Notes under the pieces: model-generated | The model's database searches: none | What the model was told of the DNA's origin: nothing | Seen by the model: the letters and a program-made list of their open reading frames with translations, nothing else | Source of the DNA: Eriocheir sinensis | Lineage: Eukaryota > Arthropoda > Malacostraca > Decapoda > Varunidae | Assembly: GCF_024679095.1 (NCBI RefSeq) | Contig: NW_026110541.1 | Coordinates: forward strand, 277,501 to 341,500 | Length of the DNA stretch: 64,000 bases | Reading direction: 5' to 3' | Part shown: piece after piece, positions 12,261-24,544 of the stretch | Position numbering within the stretch: the stretch's first letter is position 1 | Layout of the letters: every line of letters starts with the position of its first letter | Made by a program: the position numbers and the translations under genes

Positions 12261-15200
12261 CCAGTGTGAGGGGTGTATGGGGACAGGAGGAAGCGGTGGC
12301 CAGGGGTGGCGTGCGAGTTGAGTAGGAGGCGGTGGCAGGAGTGGCGTCTGGGGAGGGACAGGAGGAAGCGGTGGCAGGGGGTGGCGATGCGAGTTACAGT
12401 AGGAAGCAGTGGCGGGGGAGTGGCGATGGGAGGGACAGGAGGAAGCGGTGACCGGGTTAGCGTGCAAGAGACAGGAGGAGGCGGTTACAGGGGTGACGTT
12501 CGAGAGAGACAATGGGGAGGCAGTGGCGGGGATAACGTTCGAGGGGAAGAGGTTGGCGGTGGCATGGAGTTGCGTGTGGAGGAAAGGAGGAGGAGGCAGC
12601 GGCAGGGAATTGTCGTGCGAGGGAAAGGAGGAGGCGGCGGCGGGGGCGTCGTGCGAAGAAACGGGGAAGGCAGCAGCGGGGAGTGTCGTGCGAGGGGAAG
12701 GAGGAGGCGGCCACGCATGGGTGCCATTCAAAAAAAGACAAGGAAGGAGGCGGTGGCAGGGGGTGGAGTGCGAAGGTCAGGAGGAGTCGGTGGCAGGGGT
12801 GGCGATGCGAGGGACATGGGGAGGCTGCTGCAGGGATGGCGATGCGAGAGACAGGAGGAGAGCGGTGGCGTGGGTGGTGTGCGAGGGACGGGAGGACGCG
12901 TTGTGGGGAGTGGCGATGCGAGGGACACGGGGAGACTGTGGCCTGGTGGCGTGCGAGGGGAAGAAAGGAGAAGAGGCGGTGGCAGGGGTTGACGATGCGA
13001 GGGACAGGAGAAGGCGTTGTCAGGAGTGACGTGCGAGGACAGAGAGAAAGATTCTGGCTGAGGTGGCGTGCGAGGAAAGAAGGAAGAGAGCGATTAACCC
13101 CAGGTTTGACGATACGAGGACAGGAGGAGGCAATGGCAGAGGTGGCGATGCAAGGATGAGAAAGAGGAGTCGGTGGCAGAATTGGCGATGCGAAAGGGAC
13201 ATGAGAGGAGAGCAGTGGCAGGGGAGTAGTGTGCAAGGGACAGAAGGAGTCCGGTGGCAGGGGTGGCGATGCGAGGGACAGGAATAGACGGTGGCAGGGG
13301 TTGAGTGCGAGGACAGGAGGAGGAGCGGTGGCAGGGAGGTGGGGTGCTGAGGACAGAAGGAGTCGTTGTAGCAGAGATGTGGCGATATGAGGGACAAGGA
13401 AGAGACGGTGTGAGGGGTGGCGTAGTAGGGACAGAATGAGGCGGTGGCGGGAGTTGGCGATGCGAGGGACAGTAGGAGGGGGTAGTGGTGGGGGTGGCGT
13501 AGGATGGACAGGAAGAGGTGAGGTGGCAGGGGTTGGCGTGCGAGGACAGGGTAAGCGGCGGTGGCAGGGGTGGCGTGGGAGGAACAGGAAGAAGGCATTG
13601 GCGTTGGTGGCGTGGGAGGACAGAGGAGTAAGCAGTGGCAGAGGTGGCGTGGGAGGAACAGGAAGAGCGCATTGGCGTGGAGTGGCGTGGGAGGGACAGG
13701 AGATGGCAGTGGCAGGGGGGTGGCGTGGGAGCAACAGGAGGTGTTGGTCAGGTTGGCGTGCGAGGGGCAGGAGGAGGCGGTTGCGGGGGTGGCGTGCGAG
13801 GGACGGTGGGTGGCGGTAGCGTGGGTGGCGTGGGAGGAAAGAGGAGGAAGCGGTGGCAGGGGTTGCGTGCGAGGGACAGTGATATGAGGTTGTGGCAGGG
13901 TTGACGTTCGAGGGACAGAAGGAGGCGGTGGCAGGGTATGCGTACGAATGACAGGAGGAGGTGGTAGCCAGGGTGACTTTCGAGGACAGTAGGAAGGCGG
14001 TGGCAGGTTTGGCGTTACCGAGGACAGGAGGAAGCGGTGGCGGGGATGGCGATGCGAGGGACAGTAGAGAGGCGGTTGCGTTTCAGGGATGGCGTTCGAT
14101 AGATAGGAAGGCGGTGTCAGGTTGTGGAGACGAGGGACAGGAGGAAGCGGTGGCGAGTTGGCGTTCGAGGGAGGGAGGAGGGCGGTGGTGGGGTGGCGTG
14201 CGAGGACAATAGGAGAGGCGGTGTCGGGTTGGCGGACGAGGGACAGGAGGAGGGCGGTGGCGAGTTGGCGTTCGAGGACAGGGAGGAGGAGCGAGTGGCG
14301 AGGTCGGCGTTCGAGGGACAGGAGGAGGTCAGTTGGTGAGGTTGGCGTTCGAGGGGACAGGAGGAGACGGTGGAGAGGTTAGCGTGCGAAGGACAGGAGG
14401 AGGCGGCAGCAGGAGGGATGGCGTGCGGGGGAGAGGAGGCTGGCGGTGGCAGGTTGTTGGCGTTCGAGGGACAGGAGGAGGCGGTGGCGATGGTTGGCGT
14501 TCGAGGGACAGGAGGAGGCGGTGTGGGGAGTTGGCGTGCGAAGGACAGGAGGACGCGGTGGAAGGGTTGGCGATGCAGAAAGGACACGAGGAGGCAGGGG
14601 GCAACTGGGATGGCGTGCGGGGAGAGGGAGGAGCGGTGGCATGGGTGGCGATGCGAGTGGATAGGAGGAGGCGGTGGCGGGGGTGGCGTGCGAGGACAGG
14701 AGGATCAACGGTGGCGTGGGTGACATTCCCGGCGAGGACAGGAGGAAGCGGTGGCGTGGATGGCGTGCGAGGACAGGAGGAGGCGGTGGCGTGCGCATGG
14801 CGTTCGATGGCCAGGAAGAGGCGTGGTAAGCTTAGGTGAGCGTATTACGAGACAGGAGGAGAGCTGATAACGTGGGTGGCGTGCGAGGGACAGAGGAGGA
14901 GAACTGTTAACGTGGGTGGCGATGCGAAGGGACCAGGAGGAGGCGGTAGCAACGTGGGTGGCGTGCAAGTGAAGGAGGAGGAGGCGGTGGCGTGGGTGGC
15001 GTGCGAGGTTGACAGGAGGAGAGGCGGTGGTGGGTGACATTCGAGGGACAGGGGAGGAGGCGGTGGCGTGGATGGCGTGCGCGAGGGACAGGAGGGAGGC
15101 GGTGGCGTGCATGGCGTTCGATGGCCAGGAGGGAGGCGGTGGCTTGGGTGGCGTGCGAGAGACAGGAGGAGAGCGGCGGTAACGTGGTGTGGCGTGCGAG

Positions 15201-15430
15201 GGACAGGAGGAGGCGGTGGCGTGGGTAGCGTCCGAGTGAAGAGATGAGGAGCGGTGGCGTGGGTGGCGATGCGAGGACAGGGGAGGAGGCGGTGGCGTGG
15301 AATTTGGCGTGCGGGGACAGGAGGCGGTATTCGTGAGTGGCGTGCGAGGAAGGAGAGGGCGTATTTTATATGCCGTTGGCATATCTGTGAGAGACAGGAG
15401 GAGCTTTCTTGTATGTGGCAGGTGAAATGC
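12261..15430 (+). repeat. G-rich 36-bp minisatellite, subfamily C
   Basis: Units resemble GGACAGGAGGAAGCGGTGG, then CAGGGGTGGCGTGCGAG, about 36 bp. Within it the variant half changes gradually: TGGCGATGCGAG around 12780-13300, TGGCGTGGGAGGAACAGG around 13560-13720, TTGGCGTTCGAGG around 14160-14540, and GTGGCGTGGGTGGCGTGCGAG after about 14900. The last 100 bases degrade and mix with AT-rich DNA. A small hairpin (ATATGCC/GGCATAT) lies at 15368-15384. Confidence 0.85.
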
Positions 15431-16260
15431 GAGGATAGGTAGAAATTTTAAAATTTATGTTCATTGGTATATATATTTTTATAAAAACAAATCGTTATTT
15501 TATGGAGTGTTTTGCATCTTTATTTTCCTACAAATTTATATTATTTTATTAATATTCTGTGTATTTATTTTGATACGATTTTACATTATTCTATTTGTGT
15601 TTTGTATATAATTTATATACATGTTACGATATTAATGTATATTTATATATATATTTCATACAATTTTACGTTATTTAAAGTGTATTTGTTTTATATATTT
15701 TCATTCAAACTTACATTATTTTATGTTATTATTTTGTATATAATTCAATACAAATTTGCCTAATTTTATGTGTATTTTGCATATCTATTTTTCAAACAGA
15801 ATTTAGAAAATAATTTTGTGTGTTTTTTGTATATATTTTATACAAATTTTAAGTTATTTTATTTGTATTTTTTTTATATATATTTTCCTACAAACATACA
15901 TTCTTTTTATGCAAATTTCATCCTATTTATTCTAATATGAATTTACTTTATTTTATGTGTATTTTGTATATATATATTTTTCTACGTATTTCCACACATT
16001 ATTTTATGTGTGTTTTATATATATATCTTCATAAAATTTACTATATTTTTATTATGTGTATTCGTATATAATTTGATACAAATTTACATACAAATTCATG
16101 TTATTTATACTGTATTGTATATATTTTCATACAAATTTATATTATTATGTGCATTTTTACATATATTTCATTACAAATTTATCGTGTTTTATGTTTAGTT
16201 TTCATACATATTTATTTACATTTCAATTTTAAATTGTTTTGTGTGTATATTTTTTTATGG
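15431..16260 (+). repeat. AT satellite (45-bp monomers), plus orientation
   Basis: First block of the AT satellite that fills the rest of the window. Each monomer reads approximately ACAAATTTACATTATTTTAT, then GTGTATTTTGTATATATAT, then TTTCAT, about 45 bp. I define plus orientation as this reading. Monomers here are diverged and several are shortened. Confidence 0.85.
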
Positions 16261-16570
16261 AATTTGTATAGAAATATATATACAAAATATAAATGCAATG
16301 AAATGTGTAAATTTGGTTATATATATATATATACAAAATACACATTAAATAATAAAGTCATCAAAACTCAAATAAACGAAGCCCTCAAAAAAAAGAATAT
16401 TATTATTTGTGAAAATGGAATATACTAAATACATAAAGATGGCAATGAAGTTGTGTACAAAATATTTGATTTTATGAAATGAAACATATAGAATGCACGT
16501 AAGAGTAAGATGATTGTAATTGAGTATGCATGTAAAATACGCCCAAAATAAACGTGGATTTGTGTAAAAG
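16261..16570. other. Short reversed satellite fragment and unique AT-rich DNA
   Basis: 16261-16345 contains satellite words in the reverse orientation (ATATACAAAATACACATTAAA). 16346-16570 is AT-rich, non-repetitive sequence without a recognisable gene. Confidence 0.5.
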
Positions 16571-16694
16571 GTGCATGTGTATGTGTATATGTATGTATAT
16601 ATGTATGTGTGTGTGTGTATGTGTGTATATATGTGCATGTGGATGGATGGATGGATGGATGGATGGATGGATGGATGGATGGATGTGGATGTGG

Positions 16695-16741
<47 letters not shown>

Positions 16742-16748
16742 TGTGTGT

Positions 16749-16791
<43 letters not shown>

Positions 16792-16831
16792 TATATATAT
16801 ATATATATGTGTATATATATATATATATATA

Positions 16832-16898
<67 letters not shown>
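16571..16898 (+). repeat. Compound microsatellite: TG/TATG, GGAT, TG, AT
   Basis: In order: interrupted GTATGTATATGTGTG, then (GGAT)n at about 16640-16685, then (TG)n with scattered TATG to about 16790, then (AT)n to 16898 with GTGT and GCAT interruptions. Adjacent blocks differ by single-base changes, as expected if each grew from a mutated unit of its neighbour. Confidence 0.92.
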
Positions 16899-16903
<5 letters not shown>

Positions 16904-17050
16904 ATATATAAAGGTTTGAGTTTCTCAGATGGTGGAGCTGCTAGGGGATGCCATAAAGATGGAGTAAATGCGTATCAAGGGAATCAGATGAAGGGTAAAG
17001 ATGATGTAAAGATCGATCAAAATAAATACAAAGATGCCAGAATATTGTTT
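16899..17050. other. Unique spacer, nothing recognised
   Basis: Mixed-composition sequence (for example around 16915-16990) that is neither satellite nor microsatellite. No open frame of note. Confidence 0.4.
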
Positions 17051-17508
17051 GTGTAAAATAAATATAATGGGAATTTGTATTATTGAAATATAGCTAAAAA
17101 ATAAGTATATAAAATCTGAATTGGAAAATAGATATACAAAATACACATGAAAAATAATTTAAATTGTAAAATAAATATACAAATACATATAATAATGTAA
17201 ATTTGTATTGAAAATATATATACAAATACATATAATAAATTTGTTTGAAAATATATATACGAATACACATTAAGAAAGTAAAGTAACGTGGTGTATAAAA
17301 ATATATGCCACAAATACGTATAAAAAATATGTACGTATATATAATCATATAATGTACACATAAAACCAAACAAATTCAGTATCAAAATAAATAAACAAAA
17401 TAGCAATAAAATAATGTAAATTTGTATGAAAACATATACAAAAATAACATATAATTTCTAACAAAAATATATGTAAAAAATGCACATAAAATAAAGTAAA
17501 ATAGATAT
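17051..17508 (-). repeat. AT satellite, minus orientation
   Basis: Reverse-orientation monomers (TACAAAATACACAT, AAAATAATGTAAATTTGTAT). The block ends abruptly at the 5' edge of the first retrotransposon. Confidence 0.85.
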
Positions 17509-17707
17509 TGCTGGAGTAGGTAGGAAGACACCTACCGAACAGTTACCAAACCCTCTCCAAAAGACCCTTCCCATGTCCTCACTAACCGTTTCCTATTGTC
17601 TCACCAACACCAGTAGTTCAGCATGCTCTCTAAAGACAGATCTCTCTTTATCCACCACATTACATTCACACAACATATACACCTTTTCCCAAAATTAAAA
17701 TTTCAAA

Positions 17708-18500
17708 ATGGCGCACATACACCAAGCCTCGGAGTCCCCGCCTGGGGGGGGGACCACAAAGTCCCCCAGGGAGGACTCCCCTTCTGGCTGCCGACCCGAG
17801 AGGTGTCTTGATAACTCCTCGAACCTCTTTCTTCTCAATTTCTGCAACATTCTTGGTCTTCGCTCTAATTTTCATTCTGTGGAACATCATCTCTCCTCCT
17901 CTAAACCTCACCTTCTCTTCCTTACCGAAACACAGGTTTCTGAGGCTACTGACAGCAATCTCTACTCTGTTCCTCCTACTATCTCTATCCTAAATTTCAA
18001 TCAAAGCTGGATGTTGCGCCTACGTGCGCAACGACATCACTGCTCTCGTGCCCACGACCTTGACTCTTCTGAATTTTCCACCATCTGGTTAAGACTTCAC
18101 TGTCATTCTATTACTAAATACATCTGTGCTGTTTATCTCTCACCTAACTCTACCAACTATGTAAAATTCTTTGACTATTTGAATTCTAAGTGGAGCACAT
18201 CTTGACCCACTCTCCTTCGCTGAAATCTCCATCCTAGGAGATTTCAATGTTCCTACCAACTTTGGCTTTCATCCTCTTTCACTGACCATCTGGTGAACAA
18301 GCCTACAACTTTGCTATCCTCAACGACCTAGAGCAGTTGGTCAGCACCCTACACGTATTCCTGACCGTCTTGGAGATCGGCCCAACATTCTAGACCTCTT
18401 CCTTACCTCAAACCCTTCTGCTTATTCTGTCAAACTGTTCTCTCCGTTGGGCTCCTCCGATCACAATCTTATTTCTGCATCCTGTCCTATCGCTCCTGTA
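17708..18500 (+). pseudogene. Retrotransposon endonuclease (EEP/APE-like) domain, broken
   Basis: The first open stretch (17708-18205) contains the N-terminal signature of an exonuclease/endonuclease/phosphatase fold: a LNFCNILGLRSN-like segment near residue 43, then LFLTET. In the family this enzyme nicks target DNA to prime reverse transcription. After a frameshift near 18190 the next signatures are in another frame: LGDFNV at about 18234-18251 and S-D-H at 18456-18464. These are the family's catalytic GDFN and SDH motifs. Missing single bases relative to the second copy are visible near 18190, 18292, 18340 and 18540. The first ATG at 17708 is only a candidate start. As it stands the sequence cannot encode a continuous domain. 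Confidence 0.85.
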
Positions 18501-20652
18501 CACCCTCTGGACCCACCGAAGAGGCGATGCTTCTGGCATTTGCTTCAGCTCAGTGGGACGACCTGAGATGTGCTTTTCCATTCCCGTGGAATGATTATTG
18601 CTTCCAGGATAGAGACCCCTCTGTGTGTGCTCAGCGCATCACAGAGGTGATTATCTCTGGAATGAGCATACATTCCTCGTTCTTTCTCTACTCCTCACGC
18701 TAAAAAGCCTTGGTTTAATCACGCTTGTTCTCGTGCTGTCAATGATAGAGGTAGCTCACAAAGATACCAGAGCCTTCAAACTAATGCTAATTATGAACTT
18801 TACATTTCTGCCCGAAATCGTGCCAAATCTATTCTCCGACTAACCAAAATTCTTTCATTAATGAAAATGTCAAAACCTTGCTTTCTCTAACTCTTCCCGT
18901 GACTTCTGGCATCTAGCCAAAACATCTCCTCCAACTTCACTTCTTCATCTTTCCTCCACTCCTCAGTCTGACAGCAACACTGCCGTCTCATCTATCTCTA
19001 GGCTGAACTCTTCTCTCAAACTTTTCTAAAAACTCCACTCTGGACGATTCTGGGCATATTCCTCCTACTCATCCCCCTCTGACTCCTTTATGCCTGTTAT
19101 AAAGATTCTTCAAAATGATGTTTTCTATGCCCTCTCTGGCCTCAATCCTCAGAAGGCTTATGGACCTGATGGAGTGCCTCCTATTGTCCTTAAAACTGTG
19201 CCTCCGTGCTGTCACCCTGCCTGGTCAAACTCTTTCGCCTCTGCCTGTCAACATCTACCTTTCCTTCTTGCTGGAAGTATGCCTTCATACAGCCTGTACC
19301 TAAGAAGGGTGACCGCTCAATCCCTCAAACTACCGTCCTATTGCTTTACTTTCTTGTCTATCTAAAGCTTTTGAATCAATCCTTAACCGGAAGATTCAAA
19401 GCACCTTTCCACTTCTGACCTTCTATCTGATCGCCAGTATGGGTTCCGCAAGGGCGTTCTACTGGTGATCTCTAGCCTTCTTAACTGACTCTTGGTCATC
19501 CTCTCTTAGCCGTTTCGGTGAAACTTTTGCTATTGCGCTGGACATATCAAAAGCTTTTGATAGGGTCTGGCACAAATCTTTGCTTTCTAAACTACCCTCC
19601 TACGGTTTCTATCCTTCTCTCTGTACCTTTATCTCAGTTTCCTTTCTGACCGTTCTATTTCTGCCGTGGTAGACGGTCACTGTTCTTCCTAAATCTATTA
19701 ACAGTGGTGTCCCACAGGAGTTCTGTCCTATCTCCCACTCTTTTCTGTTGTTCATTGATGATCTTCTTTCCAAAACGAACTGTCCTATCCATTCCTACGC
19801 CGATGATTCCACTCTGCATTATTCAACTTCTTTTAATAGAAGACCCACCCTTCAGGAACTTAACGACTCAAGGCTGGAGGCTGCAGCAACCTCAGACCTT
19901 ACTATTATTTCCGATTGGGGCAAGAAGAACCTGGTGTCCTTCAACGCCTCAAAAACACAGTTTCTCCACCTATCCACTCGACACAATCTTCAAACAACTA
20001 TCCCTATTCTTTGACAACACCCAGCTATCACCTTCCTCAACACTAAACATCCTCAGTCTATCCTTCACGCACAATCTCAACTGGAAACTTCATATCTCCT
20101 CTCGTACTAAATCAGCTTCCTCGAGGCTGGGCGTTCTGTACCGTCTCCGCCAGTTCTTCTCCCTGCACAGTTGCTGTCCATATACAGGGGCCTTGTCCGC
20201 CCTCGTATGGAGTATGCATCTCATGTGTGGGGGCTCCCTCACACAGCTCTTCTGGACAGAGTGGAGGCAAAGGCTCTTCGTCTCATCAGCTCTCCTCCTC
20301 ATACTGATAGTCTTCTACCTCTTAAATTCCGCCGCAATGTTGCCTCTCTTTCTATCTTCTATCGATATTTCCACATGACTGCTCTTCTGAACTTGCTAAC
20401 TGCATGCCTCCCCCCCTCCCGGCCCCGCTGCACTCGACTTTCTACTCATGCTCATCCCTATACTGTCCAAACCCCTTATGCAAAGTTAACCAGCATCTTC
20501 CTCTTTCATCCCTCACGCTGGTAAACTCTGGAACAATCTTCCTTCATCTGTATTTCCTCCTGCCTGACTTGAACTCTTTCAAGAGGAGGTATCAGGACAC
20601 CTCTCCTCCCAAAACTGACCTATCTTTCAGCCACCTCTTTGGATTCTTTTAG
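18501..20652 (+). pseudogene. Retrotransposon reverse transcriptase domain, broken
   Basis: Downstream of the endonuclease, a linker leads into RT motifs: GPDGVP near 19165, DISKAFDRVWH at 19541-19573 (motif A, first catalytic Asp), SGVPQ near 19705 (the following glycine is lost to an inserted A at about 19718), and YADD at 19796-19807 (motif C). The C-terminal region (LSIYRGLVRPRMEYASHVWG from about 20174, then a Pro/Arg-rich segment) matches the tail of jockey-type proteins. No RNase H motif is seen. Motif A and YADD share a frame only through compensating indels. At 20588 one G fewer than in the second copy moves the C-terminus into another frame, which ends at 20652. Confidence 0.88.
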
Positions 20653-20719
20653 GAGCAGCAGTAGCAGGCTTTTTTATTAATGTTTACTTTTTGTGCCCTT
20701 GAGCTGTCTCCTTTGCTGT

Positions 20720-20834
<115 letters not shown>

Positions 20835-20839
20835 TTATA

Positions 20840-21924
20840 TATATATATACAAAATACACAAAAATAATTTTAATTTGTATGAAAGAAATATACAAAATAC
20901 ACATAAAATTAGTTAATTTGTATTGAAAATACAAAATACACATCAAATAATGTAAATTTGAATGAAAATATATAAACAAATACACTTAAAATAACGTAAA
21001 TTTGTATAAAATATATATATGCAAGATTCACATTAAATACTGTAAATGTGTATAAAAAATATATACAAAAACAAATAGAATAATGTAAAATCGTATCAAA
21101 ATAAATACACAGAATATCAATAAAATAATGTAATTTCTGTGAAAATAAAGATGCAAAATTACCATAAAATATCTCATTTATTTTTTAAATATATATACCA
21201 AAATACACATAAAATATTTAAATTTGTATTGAAATAAATATACAAAATGCATATACAATAAGGTAAATTTGTATTGAAAGAGATATTAAAAATACATATA
21301 AAATGTAAATTTGTTTCAAAATATATATACGAATACACATAAAATATAGTAGATTTCTATGAGAAATATATATACAAAATACATATGAAATTATGTAAAT
21401 ACGTATAAAATATATATACAAAATACATTAAATAATGTAAATTAGTGTCCAAAATAAATAAACAAAATATCATGAAAAGAATTTTTATATGTGAAAATAG
21501 ATAATAGATAATAAATTTGTATAAAATATATATGATACACATTAAATAATATAAATATGTATAAAAAAATTATATACAAAAACAAATAGAATAATGTAAA
21601 ATCGTATTAAAATAAATATACCGAATAGTAATAAAATAATATAAATTTGTATGAAAATAAGGATGCAAATTCCCATAAAATAGCGCATTTCTTATAGAAA
21701 TATATATACCAAAAATACACATAAAATATTTAAATTTGTATTGAAATAAATATACAAAATGGACATACAATAAGGTAAATTTGTATTGAAAAAATATACA
21801 AAAATACAGATAAAACAATGTTAATATGTTTCAAAATATATATACGAATACAAATAAAATAACGTAGTTTTATAAAATATATATACAAAATACACATAAA
21901 ATTAAGTAAATACGTATAAAAAAT
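20840..21924 (-). repeat. AT satellite, minus orientation
   Basis: Reverse-orientation monomers. It includes the ATAGATAATAGATAATAAATTTG variant at about 21500-21520 that also marks units at 61340 and 62690, and in plus orientation 26048, 32868, 40858 and 49835. Confidence 0.88.
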
Positions 21925-22901
21925 GTATATTAGTATTTTGTTTATTTATTTTGATACAATTACATGATTATATGTGTATTTTTATATATTTTTATACGTA
22001 TTACTTTATTTAATGTGTATTTGTTTATATATATACAAATTACGTTATATATGTGTTTGTATAAATGTATTTTGTATATTTCATTCAAATTATTGTATAT
22101 ATTTTCATACAAATTTGTTGTGTGTTTTTGTATATAGTTTTATATAAATTTACGTTATTTTATATGTATTTTATATTTATATTTATACAAATACATTCTT
22201 TTATTGGTATTTTGTTTATTGATACAATTTACATTATTTTATGTGTATTTTGTATACATTTTTATACGTATTTACTTCATTTATGTATTTTGTATATATA
22301 TTTTTATAGAAATCAACGTTATTTTATGTGTATTCGTATATATTTTGAAAACAATTTTTATATGTATTTTGCATATCTATTTCAATACAAATTTACCTTA
22401 TTATATGTGTTTTTGTATATTTATTTAATACAAATTTAATTTTTGATGTGTATTTTGGTATATATATTTTAAAAATAAAAAAATGCGTTATTTTATGGAT
22501 ATTTTGATTCTTTATTTTTCATACAAATTTACAATATTTTATTAATATTCTGTGTATTTATTTTGATACGATTTTACATTATTCTATTTGTGTTTTTGTA
22601 CATATTTTTATACAAATTTACATTATTTTAAGTGTGTTGTTTATGTATTTTCATACAAATTTACATTATTTTATGTGTATTCTGTGTATATATTTCTATA
22701 CAAATTTACCTAATTTTATGTGTATTTTGTATATTTATGTTCTTACAAATACACATTCTTTTATTGATAGTTTGTTTTATTTATTTTGACGCAATTTACA
22801 TTATTTAATGTGTATTTTTATATATATTTTTATACGTATTTACATCATTTCATATGTATTTTGTATAGTTTTAAACAAATTTATATTATTTAATGTGTAT
22901 T

Positions 22902-22979
<78 letters not shown>

Positions 22980-23200
22980 TTATTTATTTTATTTATTTAT
23001 TTTGATACTAATTTACATTTGTTTATGTGTATTTTGTATACATTTTTATACGTATTTACTTAATTTTATGTGTATTTTGTATATATATTTTATAGAAATC
23101 TGCCTTATTTCATGTGTATTCGTATATATTTTGAAACAAATTTACATTGTTATATGTATTTTGCATATTTATTTTTGTGTATTCTGTATTTATTTTTGTT
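21925..23200 (+). repeat. AT satellite, plus orientation
   Basis: Plus-orientation monomers with an internal (AT)n at 22904-22977. The block ends at a junction (TTTTTGTTATACATAGAATA) that recurs near 47178 and 47788. Confidence 0.88.
22904..22977. repeat. (AT)n tract inside satellite
   Basis: About 37 AT dinucleotides grown from the GTATATATAT core of a monomer. Confidence 0.92.
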
Positions 23201-24544
23201 ATACATAGAATAATGTAAATCGTATCAAAATAATTACACAGAATATCAATAAAACGAATTTAAATTTGTATGAAAATAAAAGTGCAGAATACAAATAAAA
23301 ATAAAGCATATTTTTTTTTAAATACATATACAAAAATACACATAGAATAAGTAAATTTGTATTAAAATTAATATACAAATGCATATAATAAAGGTAAAAT
23401 TGTATTGAGAAATACACATAAAACAGTGTAAATTTGTTTCAAAATAAATATACGAATACGAATACATAAATAACGTTGATTTCTACAATAAATATATATA
23501 CAAAATACATGATATTATGTAAATACATATAAAATATATATACAAAATAAACATTAAATACTGTAAATTCGCGTCAAAATAAATAAACGAAATATAAATA
23601 AAAAGAATGTATTTATATGAAAATAGATATACAAAAACACATAAATATAACCTAAATTTTTTTCAAACTATATACAAAAATACACAAAAATATTTTAAAT
23701 TTGTATGAAAATAAATATACATAATACACATAAAATTAGGTAAATTTGTATTGAAATACATATACAAAATACACATGAAATAATGTAAATTTGAATGAAA
23801 AGACATAAACAAATACACTTAAAATGACTTATATTTGTATAAAAAATATATACAAAACACAAATAGAATAATGTAAAAATCGTATCAAAATAAATACACA
23901 GAATATTAATAAAATAATGTATATTTGTATGAAAATAAAGAGGCAAAATACCCATAAAATAACGCATTTTTTTCTATAAAAATATATATACAAAATACAC
24001 ATAAAAAATTAAATTTATATTAAAATAAATATATAAAAACACATACAATAAAAGGTAAATTTGAAATAGATATGCAAAATACATAACAAAACAATGTAAA
24101 TTGTTTCAAAATATATACGAATACACATAAAATAACGTAGATTTATAAATATATATACAAAATACACATAAAATGAAGTAAATACGTATAAAAAAATGTA
24201 TACAAAATACACATAAAATAATGTAAATTCGTATCAAAATAAAAAAAAATACCAATAAAAGAATGTGTATTTGTATAAATATAAATATACAAAATACACA
24301 TAAAATAACGTAAATTTATATAAAACTATACAAAAATACAGAAGTAATTTAATTTGTATGAAAATAGATATACAAAATAAGGTAAATTGTTTCAAACTCA
24401 ATAAACAAAATTCAGATAAAAGAACGTATATTTGTAGAAAAATAAATATACAAAATACACATAAGATAACGAAAGTTTGTGAAAATTTATAAAAAAATAA
24501 ACAAAATAACTTCAATTTGTATGAAAATAAATATACAAAATACA
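23201..24544 (-). repeat. AT satellite, minus orientation
   Basis: Reverse-orientation monomers. From about 23640 to the end, the order and private variants match 30470-31384 (for example AGAAGTAATTTAATTTGTATG at 24333 and its counterpart near 31173). The right edge is a palindromic junction centred on 24544/24545. Confidence 0.88.

Noticed and set aside
9896..13734. Minus-strand open frames of 400-640 codons rich in Pro, Ser, His and Arg
   Set aside because: The 36-bp repeat is 12 codons long and C-rich on that strand, so stops are rare by composition. Overlapping frames are equally open, and no signal peptide or conserved domain is visible.
17509..17720. Promoter or ORF1 of the first LINE copy
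   Set aside because: No gag-like zinc knuckle or coiled coil and no recognisable initiator element could be seen. It is treated as leader only.
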